A stretch of 64,000 nt of DNA, taken from positions 124,001 through 188,000 of the forward strand of contig JADWQD010000008.1 of the NCBI GenBank assembly GCA_016110215.1, written 5' to 3'. Shown piece after piece: positions 35,541-44,549 of the stretch (position 1 is the stretch's first letter; every line of letters starts with the position of its first letter). The translations under genes and the position numbers were made by a program. The notes below the pieces were generated by a model, which saw only the letters and a program-made list of their open reading frames with translations, ran no database searches and was not told the origin of the DNA. This DNA is from Capronia americana (lineage: Eukaryota; Ascomycota; Eurotiomycetes; Chaetothyriales; Herpotrichiellaceae).

Positions 35541-36820
35541 GCTAGAGAACTCACGCCCACCCCATGAACACAGCAGATGGCGTGAATTGCTCTGCAAGGC
35601 TCCCGCTCCGTATACCGGGCGGTATGCATGAGGTTTTTCGTGGCTGGTGCTGCTCGTTCGGTCCTCGAAGTTCAGTGACCAGAAGAAAACAACTGATCAA
35701 TGGCCTCAGCACAGTCCAACGGGCACGCCCGTGCACTGGAGCGGTCGTCCGTACGCAAGGTTGATCCACGTCCGCACAGCCGCCTCATACTTCTGATACG
35801 GTAAATTCTGGCGATATTACGAGCCACTTACCACCTTCACGAGGGCTATCGCTGTGGACGAGATGCTCTTAGCGGAGACGCACGAGGACCTACTAGATCG
35901 TCCATTCTAGGTCGCGAGGCATTGAGTTGGGTAATGGCTGCCGCTCGAAGGAAACTACATCAGCAAATGTGTCGACTATATATATAGTCGACCAGGGTCC
36001 CGTTCCTCATCTGTGCCACACTCGGCGGCCAACTTACGATTCCTCCACGCTCTTTTCCAACATCTTCCACATCAATCTTCTGGGGGATCCTCTCTAAGAG
36101 TGGCAGTCATCAGCTGGCGGGCGTATTCCAATTTGAGGGCTTGACCTTCGGCTGTCCAGGGTGTATCTCTTTTGCCTCCCGGATTCCTTGCTGCTGTCAA
36201 GACTGCCTGCCGAGTCATTCACGAGCTCAAACCCTATCTTACGGGGTGGAGAAGATTTATCTCGCCCACAGCGCCCTCCTCGAACTCAAAAACCTGCAGA
36301 TTAGCTAGATTGCATAGAATGACATTCAAGAATTGACGATTCTGATACAGCAGGAGATACTTGGTAAGCAAGCGCCTTGTCGCTGGATGCACGAGGCTGA
36401 GTATCCTGGAACGGCGGATCATTGGGAGTTTAAACGCAGTGTAGAATCTTGGCAAACCGCACTTCGAAATTCAACTCGGAGCTGCATTTACAAGTACAGT
36501 TTCTCCCTCTACGTCCAACAACGACAATCTTCATCGTCAACATCAGTAACGCATTTGAGGTATGTCAACATCACGGTCCTCCTTCAGCTAGCCTGAGATG
36601 AGCAATCCCGACTGCCGGCGCCTGGTCTGTAGCATTTCCAGGTCGCAGCCCAGGTTTTCGGGATACGCTCATCTTTTGCGACACGAGCTGAAGAACCCTT
36701 GACTGGGCACTCTTCCTAGCTCGAGGCTTCTGAAGACTAACTTTCTCGACTGTAGATACCTCAAGTTCCTCGGTCCTCACACGAACTTGAGAATCTCCAT
36801 CCACCACCAACACCGCCATC
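35541..36820. other. intergenic, rps22 promoter side, with a 22-bp palindrome
   Basis: No gene recognised over about 1.3 kb. The only outstanding feature is the palindrome at 35971-35992. The last 200 bp form the promoter and CA-rich leader of rps22. Confidence 0.45.
35971..35992. repeat. 22-bp perfect palindrome with a TATATATA core
   Basis: GTCGAC at both ends encloses TATATATATA; the whole 22 bp equals its own reverse complement. It could extrude as a cruciform or be a binding site for a dimeric protein. Confidence 0.85.
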
Positions 36821-37479
36821 ATGGTCAAGACCTCAGTCCTCAACGATGCTCTCAAGAGCATCAACAATGCCGAAAAGGCCGGCAAGCGCCAAGTCTTGAT
36901 CCGACCCAGCTCAAAGGTCATCATCAAGTTCTTGTCCGTCATGCAGAAGCACGGTACGTCGGCATCCCAAAGCAATACAACCCTATTTCGCACAAGAGGA
37001 GGATTACACCTGTACATCTGGAGTTTCGGGTTGATAACTAGGCGGCGGTTTCACATTTTGCTCCCACGACCTTTGCCCTTTAAGTACCCGAGAGATTGAA
37101 TGTTACTACTTGCGATCGATCTTACACGTTTGCATCCTTCTGACTATGTTTGTTATATGTTTATTCGATCGCAACATTACAAGCATTCTCATAGGCTCCG
37201 ACTAACAAGAGACCTACAGGCTACATCGGCGAATTCGAAGAAGTCGACGACCACCGTAGCGGCAAGGTCGTCATCCAGCTCAACGGCCGTCTCAACAAGA
37301 CTGGCGTCATCTCTCCCCGCTACAACGTTCAACTCCGCGATCTTGAGAAGTGGGTTGTCAAGCTGTTGCCATCTCGTCAATTCGGCTACATCGTCCTGAC
37401 CACCAGCGCTGGCATCATGGACCACGAGGAGGCAAGGCGCAAACATGTGGCTGGAAAGGTCATTGGGTTCTTCTACTAG
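36821..37479 (+). CDS. rps22: 40S ribosomal protein S22 (uS8)
   Basis: Exons 36821-36953 and 37220-37479 join in phase 1 to 130 aa, exactly the usual length of eukaryotic uS8 (S15a in animals). It starts MVKTSVLNDALKSINNAEK. It keeps QVLIRPSSKVIIKFL, GYIGEFEEVDDHRSGK at the junction, LNGRLNKTGVISPRY and the C-terminal HVAGKVIGFFY. The protein sits in the body of the small subunit next to 18S helices 20-21. The intron is 266 bp, four to five times the local norm, because it carries an H/ACA snoRNA. In budding yeast one of the two RPS22 genes hosts snR44 in an intron in the same way. rps25 follows 335 bp downstream on the same strand. Confidence 0.96.
37022..37179 (+). ncRNA. snR44: box H/ACA snoRNA snR44, within the rps22 intron
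   Basis: Two hairpins can be drawn. Hairpin 1 closes with TTCGGGT (37025-37031) against ACCCGAG (37086-37092, one G-U). Its pocket has GATAACT (37033-37039) and TTTAA (37079-37083), exactly complementary to AGUUAUC and UUAAA on either side of the 18S uridine that is Psi106 in yeast. A near-consensus H box AGATTG starts at 37093, 14 nt after the pocket. Hairpin 2 closes with a perfect 9-bp stem (37111-37119 with 37165-37173). Its pocket has TCTTACA (37120-37126) and TTTA (37160-37163), matching UGUAAGA and UAAA around the 25S uridine that is Psi1056 in yeast. ACA follows at 37174-37176, again 14 nt on. Both targets are those known for yeast snR44. The rRNA sequences were recalled, and the 5' end is approximate. 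Confidence 0.85.
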
Positions 37480-37814
37480 ACGCGTCTATCTGATAGGAAT
37501 TCTGCACGACATGATGGCATGAGCGAGGGCAGCTAGATACCCCAAAAGTCTTGAATTCAGATCATGGTCTTCAGCGCCAGAAACGTTACGAGCAGACAAG
37601 CGTATGGTGAATGGAATCTGCCTCTAACTTGTAAATCTTCGGCTCTGTGTAGATTTTGCCTTGTGCCCATAATTTTGACCGTGCGAATGCCAAGACCGAT
37701 TTTAGCGTCCACACTGGGAGCCTGCGGGGCGAGAGATTTCAACGCATCACACACTGAACGCCAACCTCACCTCTTCCTCCATCTTCCTACCTCACACTCC
37801 CCAACACCGTCAAA
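37480..37814. promoter_or_regulatory. short intergenic region, rps25 promoter
   Basis: 335 bp between two tandem ribosomal protein genes. The CA/CT-rich leader (ACACTCCCCAACACCGTCAAA before ATG) resembles that of rpl17. No separate gene. Confidence 0.5.
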
Positions 37815-38248
37815 ATGGTATGCGCACTGAGTTAATCACACCGGGAGAGTATTGCTAACTATGCTAGGCTCCCGCAGCATCATCCGGCGGCAAGAAGCAA
37901 AAGAAGAAGTGGTCCAAGGGAAAGGGTACGTCTTGATCGCTTTTCTCGTGGCATCACGATTATCATCATTGCCCTCAAAAGCTCGGCTACTGACACGCCT
38001 TTTCTCGTATAGTCAAGGACAAGGCCAACCACGCTGTCGTGCTCGACAAAGCCACCTCAGACAAACTCAACAAGGATGTCCAATCATACCGGCTTATTAC
38101 CGTGGCCGTGCTGGTCGACAGGCTGAAGATCAATGGCTCATTGGCACGAAAGGCGCTCGCAGACCTTGAGGAGAGAGGGGTGATCCGAAAGGTTGTTGCG
38201 CACAGCACAGGGAGCATCTACACAAGAGCCGCTGCCGGTGGCGACTAG
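37815..38248 (+). CDS. rps25: 40S ribosomal protein S25 (eS25)
   Basis: Exons 37815-37817 (the ATG alone), 37868-37925 and 38013-38248 join to 98 aa. The protein is a small-subunit component near the tRNA exit site that helps some IRES-driven initiation. Hallmarks are the Lys-rich N-terminus (GGKKQKKKWSKGKVKDKANHAV, across the second junction), then LDKATSDKLNKDVQSYRLIT, SVLVDRLKINGSLAR-type sequence (here VAVLVDRLKINGSLARKAL) and the C-terminal GVIRKVVAHSTGSIYTR. Intron 1 immediately follows the start codon with donor GTATGC, as in rpl17. No ORF of normal length covers the 5' part, so the true N-terminus is only visible after splicing. Confidence 0.95.
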
Positions 38249-38648
38249 ATGAAGTGAGAATGGCGGGCGATGCTATTGCGAGATGAAGGTTTCCAAATCA
38301 TCATGCATGGAATGAGGAGATACCAACGATTGCAATGACAAGGCGCATTTGATCGATCTGTGTCGGTTTGGGACCTGGGGAATATGGTCACAGCTCGGGT
38401 CACAGATGCTTCTCGACTAGCATCTGGGCATGCCCAGCAGCTGATTGAGGAACATTCGAATTCAATCACCATCAACCGCAGTCACTTCGGATCACTGTCC
38501 CAAGCCATGACTATTCGCGACGGTGGCTCTGCTTAAAGACGAGGCAGTCAAGAACCACAAGCAGTTGAGACTCGTAATCCAGCACGCCTTTGCTGTGCAT
38601 CTACCTACGCAAAAATTTGTCCGTTACATCATGCCCCAGTCGGTTTGA
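38249..38648. other. convergent 3'-flanking region
   Basis: 400 bp between the 3' ends of rps25 and the cytochrome-b5-like gene. Nothing further seen. Confidence 0.5.
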
Positions 38649-39428
38649 TCATTGTACAGGCTTGCCCGGCGCGTCCTTCTTCTTGTCGTTCTTCGCGTTC
38701 ATATTTTTCCTCTTCGGCCGCCCCTTCTCGGCTGGCTCACACAACTTCGGTGCCTCGCCGGTGTATTCCGACACGCCGACCAACTTGCCTACCTCGAAGT
38801 ATTTCTTGTGATTCCTATAGAACTCCTCCCACTTGTTCACCTCTGCGAGGACTTTCTTCTTTGCATCTCGGCGTTCCTTCTCCGCGCGCAACTTCCTTGC
38901 TCCGCTTGAGATGCCCTCATCCGGGTCGTCTTCCACAGGGATGTATATCCACTCCGCGCCTCTCATGTCACCGGTCCGATCTTCGAGGAAACAGCCCGTC
39001 ACGAACGCTCTAGTGGCATCTCGTCCCGCAAAAACCTCATAGCTTCCACCCGGTCCGTAGGTGTGTTTGCCCGCGCTGACGTCAAAGATGGTGCCGTTTA
39101 TGGCCAAGTATATGGGCTTGGAGGGATCCGTGCCATTGTAGAGCGCCAGTTGTGCGGGCGTCAGCAGGAGAGGACCGCTCCACCAGGTTGAGAGTTTTGA
39201 AGGATTGAGGAACCAAGGATTATAGCTGAACATGAATGAGGCGCCGGAGGTGAGGTAGTAGGAGAGTAGGCATGACGCAAAGCCGACGGTGAGGAGCAGG
39301 CGCAGGACATCGAGCAAAGATATCACTCGCGAGTTGGTGTCTTCTGGCTGGTCATTGACGTTGGCGGCACTTTTAGATGCTGAGGACGTGACTTTTGGTC
39401 CTCGCCGCCGGGTTGTTGAGTCGCCCAT
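38649..39428 (-). CDS. membrane-anchored cytochrome b5-like heme/steroid-binding protein (MAPR family)
   Basis: Intronless, 259 aa. A basic, Ser-rich N-terminus precedes one membrane helix at about 37-60 (LLDVLRLLLTVGFASCLLSYYL). The cytochrome b5-like domain spans roughly 90-175: LTPAQLALYNGTDPSKPIYLAINGTIFDVSAGKHTYGP…, then GSYEVFAGRDATRAFVTGCF. It has the MAPR rather than classical b5 arrangement: a Tyr replaces the axial His of HPGG, in the stretch HTYGPGGSYEVFAGRDA. The C-terminal 80 residues are charged and end in a Lys-rich tail (KGRPKRKNMNAKNDKKK). It probably resides in the ER membrane and supports sterol or heme metabolism, like Dap1/PGRMC1 relatives. It is divergent from the pex22-like gene, with 420 bp between them. 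Confidence 0.87.
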   Translation of the reverse strand: MGDSTTRRRGPKVTSSASKSAANVNDQPEDTNSRVISLLDVLRLLLTVGFASCLLSYYLTSGASFMFSYNPWFLNPSKLSTWWSGPLLLTPAQLALYNGTDPSKPIYLAINGTIFDVSAGKHTYGPGGSYEVFAGRDATRAFVTGCFLEDRTGDMRGAEWIYIPVEDDPDEGISSGARKLRAEKERRDAKKKVLAEVNKWEEFYRNHKKYFEVGKLVGVSEYTGEAPKLCEPAEKGRPKRKNMNAKNDKKKDAPGKPVQ

Positions 39429-39848
39429 TGTGACTTATCGACAAGAGACACTACAAAGGAGACACCAGAGATCAGGCATCGGACACATGGACCTCTGGTT
39501 GTTTACGGACCCGCTGTCATTGGTTTGTTGCTGGAAGCGAGTGAGATGTGGGGAAGTCGTTGGCTCGAGGCTGGGAATCTCGAAGATGCAGGTGCATCTT
39601 CCAGCCACGCGCAATTCAGCTCAACTCGCCTTCCCCTCTCACCCTCGCTTTGCTCCTCCTCCGTCATCTTTCTTTCGTGGCTTCCATGGAGCATAGTAAG
39701 TCTGCCCTCCAGGCATTTACTGTCACTGTGTTCTGAAGCCTCACGGAGATCAGAGCGCCGAGCCTCGGCTGGAGAGAAAAGTAAACAAAAGTGCCGTCCG
39801 AGCAGAGAGCATTGATCCAAGCTGCGTCATCGACGGATCGATGCAAAC
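39429..39848. promoter_or_regulatory. bidirectional promoter region
   Basis: 420 bp between two divergent start codons. ORFs inside it are short and overlapping. No defined motif could be named. Confidence 0.45.
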
Positions 39849-41468
39849 ATGTCGTACTCCTACACGGTAACGGAGCGAAAGCGCAAGACGACTACCTCAG
39901 GCGGATACGGCTATTCAGGCTCCAGATCGACATTCGGCTACTGGGTGCCACTCGCCCTGACCGTCACGGCCGCGACAATCGGTCTCGCCGCATGGGTATG
40001 GGGTGAAAGGAAAGATGACGAGGAGGATTCCAGTGAAGATGAACACTACCAGGGGGGTGTGCCTCCATCAGGATATACCATGAGCGGAGCTTTACCTCAA
40101 CATGCACCGCCGACGGGCGGCTTTCAAGGGCCTCCGGGGCCACCTCAAGAGCCTATGATGCCGGGTCCGCTTCAACCTGGAGGGTTCGGACCGCCGCCTC
40201 CGCCAGGAGGGTTCCAAGGACCTCCTTTCCCGCCGGGCGGATTCCAAGGCGGTCCTCCACCCCCCGGCTGGCGAGGGACGGAAGAAGAGTGGCGCTCTAC
40301 AGCTCGCTCGACGTCGATGGAACAACAGCAAGAGACGGGTCTAGTTGCGCGCATGTCTAGCGCATTGGGCTTCGGTCGTTCACCCACACCTTCCGGCGAG
40401 CGCTCTCAAGGCCAGAATCCAGGTCAATCGTACGACTGGACGAACAGACCTTTCGCATCCGCCACTGCTGCAGCAGGGGCCATGGTCGGTGCTGCGATCA
40501 GCACGCTCAGTGGCGGAGGTGGAGAAGGATACGAGGACCACGAGCGGTGGAGCGAGGAGGCAGAGCAACGAGACAACGACCGCCAGATCAAGCAGGGCAT
40601 CAAGAGGCGCGGCACGGCTGATGAGTTCTTCTCTGGAAGCGTAGAACTCCCCCGCTCTGCCTCGATTGCCAGTCGTAAACGGAAGACCGTGGCTGTTGTT
40701 GTTTCAGCCGTGGGCGACGCCGACGGAGATGTCGGCGACCATGCTGTGAGTTCCCCCCCGGACCGTTACCCATTACCTATGACAGTTGTTGAGCGAGACT
40801 AACCAATTGTCCCGCAGTCTATCCTCTCCCACCTCCCCGAATACATCGACCCTGAGACGACACGCATCTTCGTCCTCATCTACGCTCCAGACCTAAAAGC
40901 CCACCCCCTAAGCAGCTCGCACACCCCGGCCCGCCGCTCCTCGCAGAGCATGGCCTCCTCTTTCTCCAACATCAGCCAAGCAGACGCGCACACCCCGGCC
41001 GTCACTCCAGGCGATTTTCCCAACAGCGACGGCATCCTCAGCCACGTGGATCCGAAGCCCATTGACGACTCATCAAGTCTGTTTAAAACGCTTTACAACC
41101 AAGCGATCGCCATGGTTGATCGCGACACCATGGTCCTGCCGTACACGTCGCCCAACGGACACAAGCACATCCTGCGCTCCCTCGCGCCCGAGGTGGTGTA
41201 TATCCAGGAATCGCTCTGCGGGCGGGACGGCGAGATAGTGTCCGACTTGTCTGGCTGGGTAAGGCAGACTGTGATTGTGATTGGTGACGAAGGCGGGCAC
41301 GGAGGATTGATCGATACAGATGACGAGGGTAGCGTGGTGGGCGGATATAAACGGGGCGAGAAGTGGTGGCAGAAGGAAGAACGCACAGGCGTAGGGAGAC
41401 GGGTCGCCGTCGTGGAGAGTCTGAAGGTCGGTGAAGATTGGGAGAGGAGAATCAATGAGAAGGATTAA
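39849..41468 (+). CDS. peroxin 22-like protein
   Basis: Exons 39849-40745 and 40818-41468 join in phase 0 across a 72-bp intron (branch AGACTAACC) to 515 aa. A short N-terminus leads to a single membrane helix near 31-51 (VPLALTVTAATIGLAAWVW) followed by an acidic patch. Residues 65-140 are Pro/Gly-rich with repeated GGFQGPP. The C-terminal half contains an ordered alpha/beta module (KRKTVAVVVSAVGDADGD … SHLPEYIDPETTRIFVLIYAPDL … RSLAPEVVYIQESLCGRDGEIV). This layout matches filamentous-fungal Pex22-like proteins, which anchor the ubiquitin-conjugating enzyme Pex4 to the peroxisome for Pex5 recycling. The assignment rests on my memory of the family. A generic membrane-anchored protein is the alternative. 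Confidence 0.65.
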
Positions 41469-42229
41469 GTTTCGATGGGTTCTGGATGAGCGTCACCTTG
41501 ACCATAGGCGTCTCACTTTTGGGGCCTTGCCCTTTTATCCACGATTTGTCTGATGACTCGTACAGTACCTCACGCGCAATACGAAGTATGTTCTCTCATG
41601 AAACTCTCCCCGTGCCGAGTCTTGCGTCGTGGATTCCCTTGCGAAGTGAAGACGGAGAACGTATGTCTGATTGACTCGCCTGACCTGACACAGCAGAGAA
41701 GATCAATCATGGTTGAGAGTGCTGGCGGCCCGAGGTGTCGCGATAGCAGAGCCGTGCCTCGCACCGCCATGTAGGTTCAAGGCTTGGATCCTGTCGGGCT
41801 CAAGCACTGACCTCCTGGCCTCCTAACGCACCAGAAAGAGCCACAAAGGTCAAATAAAACTCTCTCATCTGCTCTCTCTGCACATACAACTCATACCATT
41901 GGACCCTAGGGTGTGGACGGGATGATCGGGACCGGCAGCATCATCTCGTGGGTACGGTGTTCCTTGCGCTCATCAAGTTCGCTGTCTGTCAACTTTGCTT
42001 CTTCCAACATGGATGGGTTTCACAGGGCCCTCCGTTGTCGCTTGTGGAGGCCAATCCCTGCTCGGACGACCTGTTCCTGCTTGTTCGCCTATGTTTCGAT
42101 GGATGGTTATTGGATTGACGTCCTTCGTGATAGGTATTCCGAGTGTCCGCCATGCCGAACAGCAATTCTCGAAATACCTCCCTCCCAAATGGAGTACTTG
42201 GCACAACTGAACCGTCTGCGTTTCACGGC
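41469..42229. other. convergent intergenic region, start of the accessory island
   Basis: 760 bp between the 3' ends of the pex22-like and kinase genes, with no coding sequence supported. Confidence 0.45.
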
Positions 42230-43766
42230 TTAACCAGCATCTGCGTCCTCCTCGGACGCCCACTGGATTAGAAATTCGTCCCCGAAAAGGTCCTCGGCCG
42301 AGGGTCTGTCTTCAGGAAGCCAGCGGAGAATCTTGCGCGCGAGTCCGAGGAGCAGCTCCTTGTCCCTGCCCTCTAGACGCGTCTCGCGTGTCTCGAGCGT
42401 CTGATCGGGGATTGGTGTTCCGGCGATCCAGTTGCCTTCTATAGTCAATAAGGCTTCCATCAACGAGATATATGCTGCATTATCTCGAGCTCGGATCTTA
42501 ATTTGCTCACTCATCTCTAGAATCCCAGTATTGACGACACCTATCGCTGCGTTGCAGAAACTCTGTCGGTGGCGGTCCTATGAGAGACACCATCTCGGCA
42601 AGGTGTAGTTCGTCATTCAGTTGGCCGTCCTTCACGGCGCGGAACAGACGGACCCCTTCGAACAAGTCCCAGATCTATATCCGTGATCTGATGTCAGCCT
42701 TCCAAAGGTATAACAAAGGTGCGAGGACCGCGCCACTCTGCTCCACATAATACATACCATTACTCCCACCGACCATATGTCTATCTTGGAGTCCCACTCC
42801 ATGCCGACTATTATTTCAGGCGCTCTATAGACCCCGGGCATGACGTCGCCGGAGTGCTTCTGCCCCGGCTCTCCGAGGCGAGCAGCACCAAAGTCGGATA
42901 TAACAGGCTGGCCATAGGTAATTGGCATGGTGTATGAAAGGTGGATAGTCCGATCGGGCAGAACCTTTCGCGGGGACGGATTCTCCAGTTCGGCTTGCTC
43001 AACTTCAAGCAGCACGGCGGCATCTTGGACTCCAAGAAGGATATTATTAGGCGATATGTCTGGATTCTTCTTAGCTAGTAGAGGGAGACAAGCACGGGGA
43101 CAACCCTACCAGTATGCACCACACCTGCTTGATGCAAAAAGTCCAAGCCCAGCAGTACCAGAAGCAAGCTTTGCTGCAGGAGCTCCTTGTTGAAGGCCTT
43201 CTCCGGAATCTGATCCCGCAAATCCGTATAAGTCAGGCCTAGTGGTGTGAAGAGCAGACATCGATGAGAGCCATGTGGCCCTTTGATCTGGAAGTCATCG
43301 AAAACCACGCGCAGTCTTGCTTTGCCAGGATGCTCTGCGTCAATCGATTTGATATACCGTGAGATGGTGACTTCGTTAGCGGCATCGTCTCCGGCGATGC
43401 AGACCTTCAAGGTAAGAAGGACATTTTCCCTGGAGTTTGTATAGCGCCATCGTTAGTAAGGTAAATACCACGGAGAACCAGCAGAAAATATTACATGGGG
43501 GAATGCATTGTTGTATCTGAGGACGTATACACGTACTGAAGATCACGGCACAGCCATACAGTGGAAGCTGTGCCAAAGCCGAGCTTGGCGACGACCTGGT
43601 ACCTAGATCTGAAAACGTCGCCGAGGTGCACGGGGTAAAATCTTTCGGCCCTGTAATTAGGAATTCTCTGCTCCTCTATCTTCTCGTGCAGTGGAATCAC
43701 GTTGAAGCCTGAGCTTGGGAAGGTGCGGGTCTGGCTGCTGCATATTGTCTTTGTTGAGCTGTGCAT
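42230..43766 (-). CDS. SRPK-like protein kinase with a reading-frame break in the C-lobe
   Basis: Exons 43766-43537, 43429-43110, 43059-42758 and 42674-42513 read as an SRPK-family kinase: ERFYPVHLGDVFRSRYQVVAK, Gly loop KLGFGTASTV (61-70), Lys85, catalytic HTDISPNN (182-189), DFG (239-241), APEIIVG and WSVGVMIWDLFEG. The donor GTGAGC at 42510 leaves phase 2. The only sensible acceptor (CTATAG, 42439) resumes the conserved GNWIAGTPIPDQTLETRETRLEG … LPEDRPSAEDLF in phase 1, so the frames differ by one base. Unspliced, the frame stops at 42509-42507, giving about 339 aa without the last helices. This is either an inactivating indel or a sequence error. The start is uncertain: the frame is open to 43889 without an ATG. 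Such kinases are often amplified and dispensable in fungi. Confidence 0.6.
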
Positions 43767-44549
43767 ACGAAAATGACAACGCTGTGGGAACAGTCGAGAG
43801 TTGAGATATGGAAAATTCCATGGTGTAAAGGATGAGAAAGGGGAGTATCGTCGTTTCGTAACAATCGGTAGGGGAACCGATCTTACCACTCATAATAATG
43901 GAGTATCAGTCTTATGCCTCGTTCATTTGGTGTGAGCTTATTATGGAAAAGTTGTCGAGCGATGACTCAGAAGATACTCACTGAAACTCTTGAGAGCGTT
44001 TTTCATGTCTCTGGACTCGACCTTTGTTTAGAGTCTTGTTTGAATTTGGTGATAGGCCTCTGCAATCAGCGAGGATGAGCCACTGAGAGGCGTATCGGCA
44101 AAGTTGCTGCAAGAGTGAATGAGCGGCGCCTCATTGTAGCTTCATCGCCTCCTCAAGTTCATCTTTCCTGCTCTGTTGCGCATTGAATATTATGCCCTGC
44201 GAGCTTGCTTTTGGTACTCTTCAAAGCTGCAGTGGGCTTGTTTATCACGGAAGCAAGTCCTCCGAATCCGTGCGGTAATGGCTTGAGAGTGAATCAAACG
44301 ATCCAGTCTCGTGTCTCACCCTTTTCCAGTTTCTCTGAATATCACTACGCGAGTTTCCGGCATACGACTGATCAACCTCAGGGTGCTATTGGAGTGACCA
44401 GGCACTGAGCAAATTCGAGCGTGGTCTCTCAATCCACTGTTACTTGGGCTCCATGGTCCACCACGACCCCGGTAGATATCTCTCAGGCGCAGCGCCAGAC
44501 GAGTAAGGCAGCTTGAGCCTCTCTTGCCGGATTCGGCTTCGACGGTCTG
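43767..44549. promoter_or_regulatory. divergent promoter region
   Basis: About 780 bp between the kinase (leftward) and the Zn2Cys6 regulator (rightward). No gene. Part may belong to an unresolved 5' exon of the kinase, since an ATG at 43893 is followed closely by a GTAAGA donor-like sequence. Confidence 0.4.

Noticed and set aside
37926..38012. snoRNA in the second rps25 intron
   Set aside because: 87 bp with no paired stems or C/D or H/ACA boxes.
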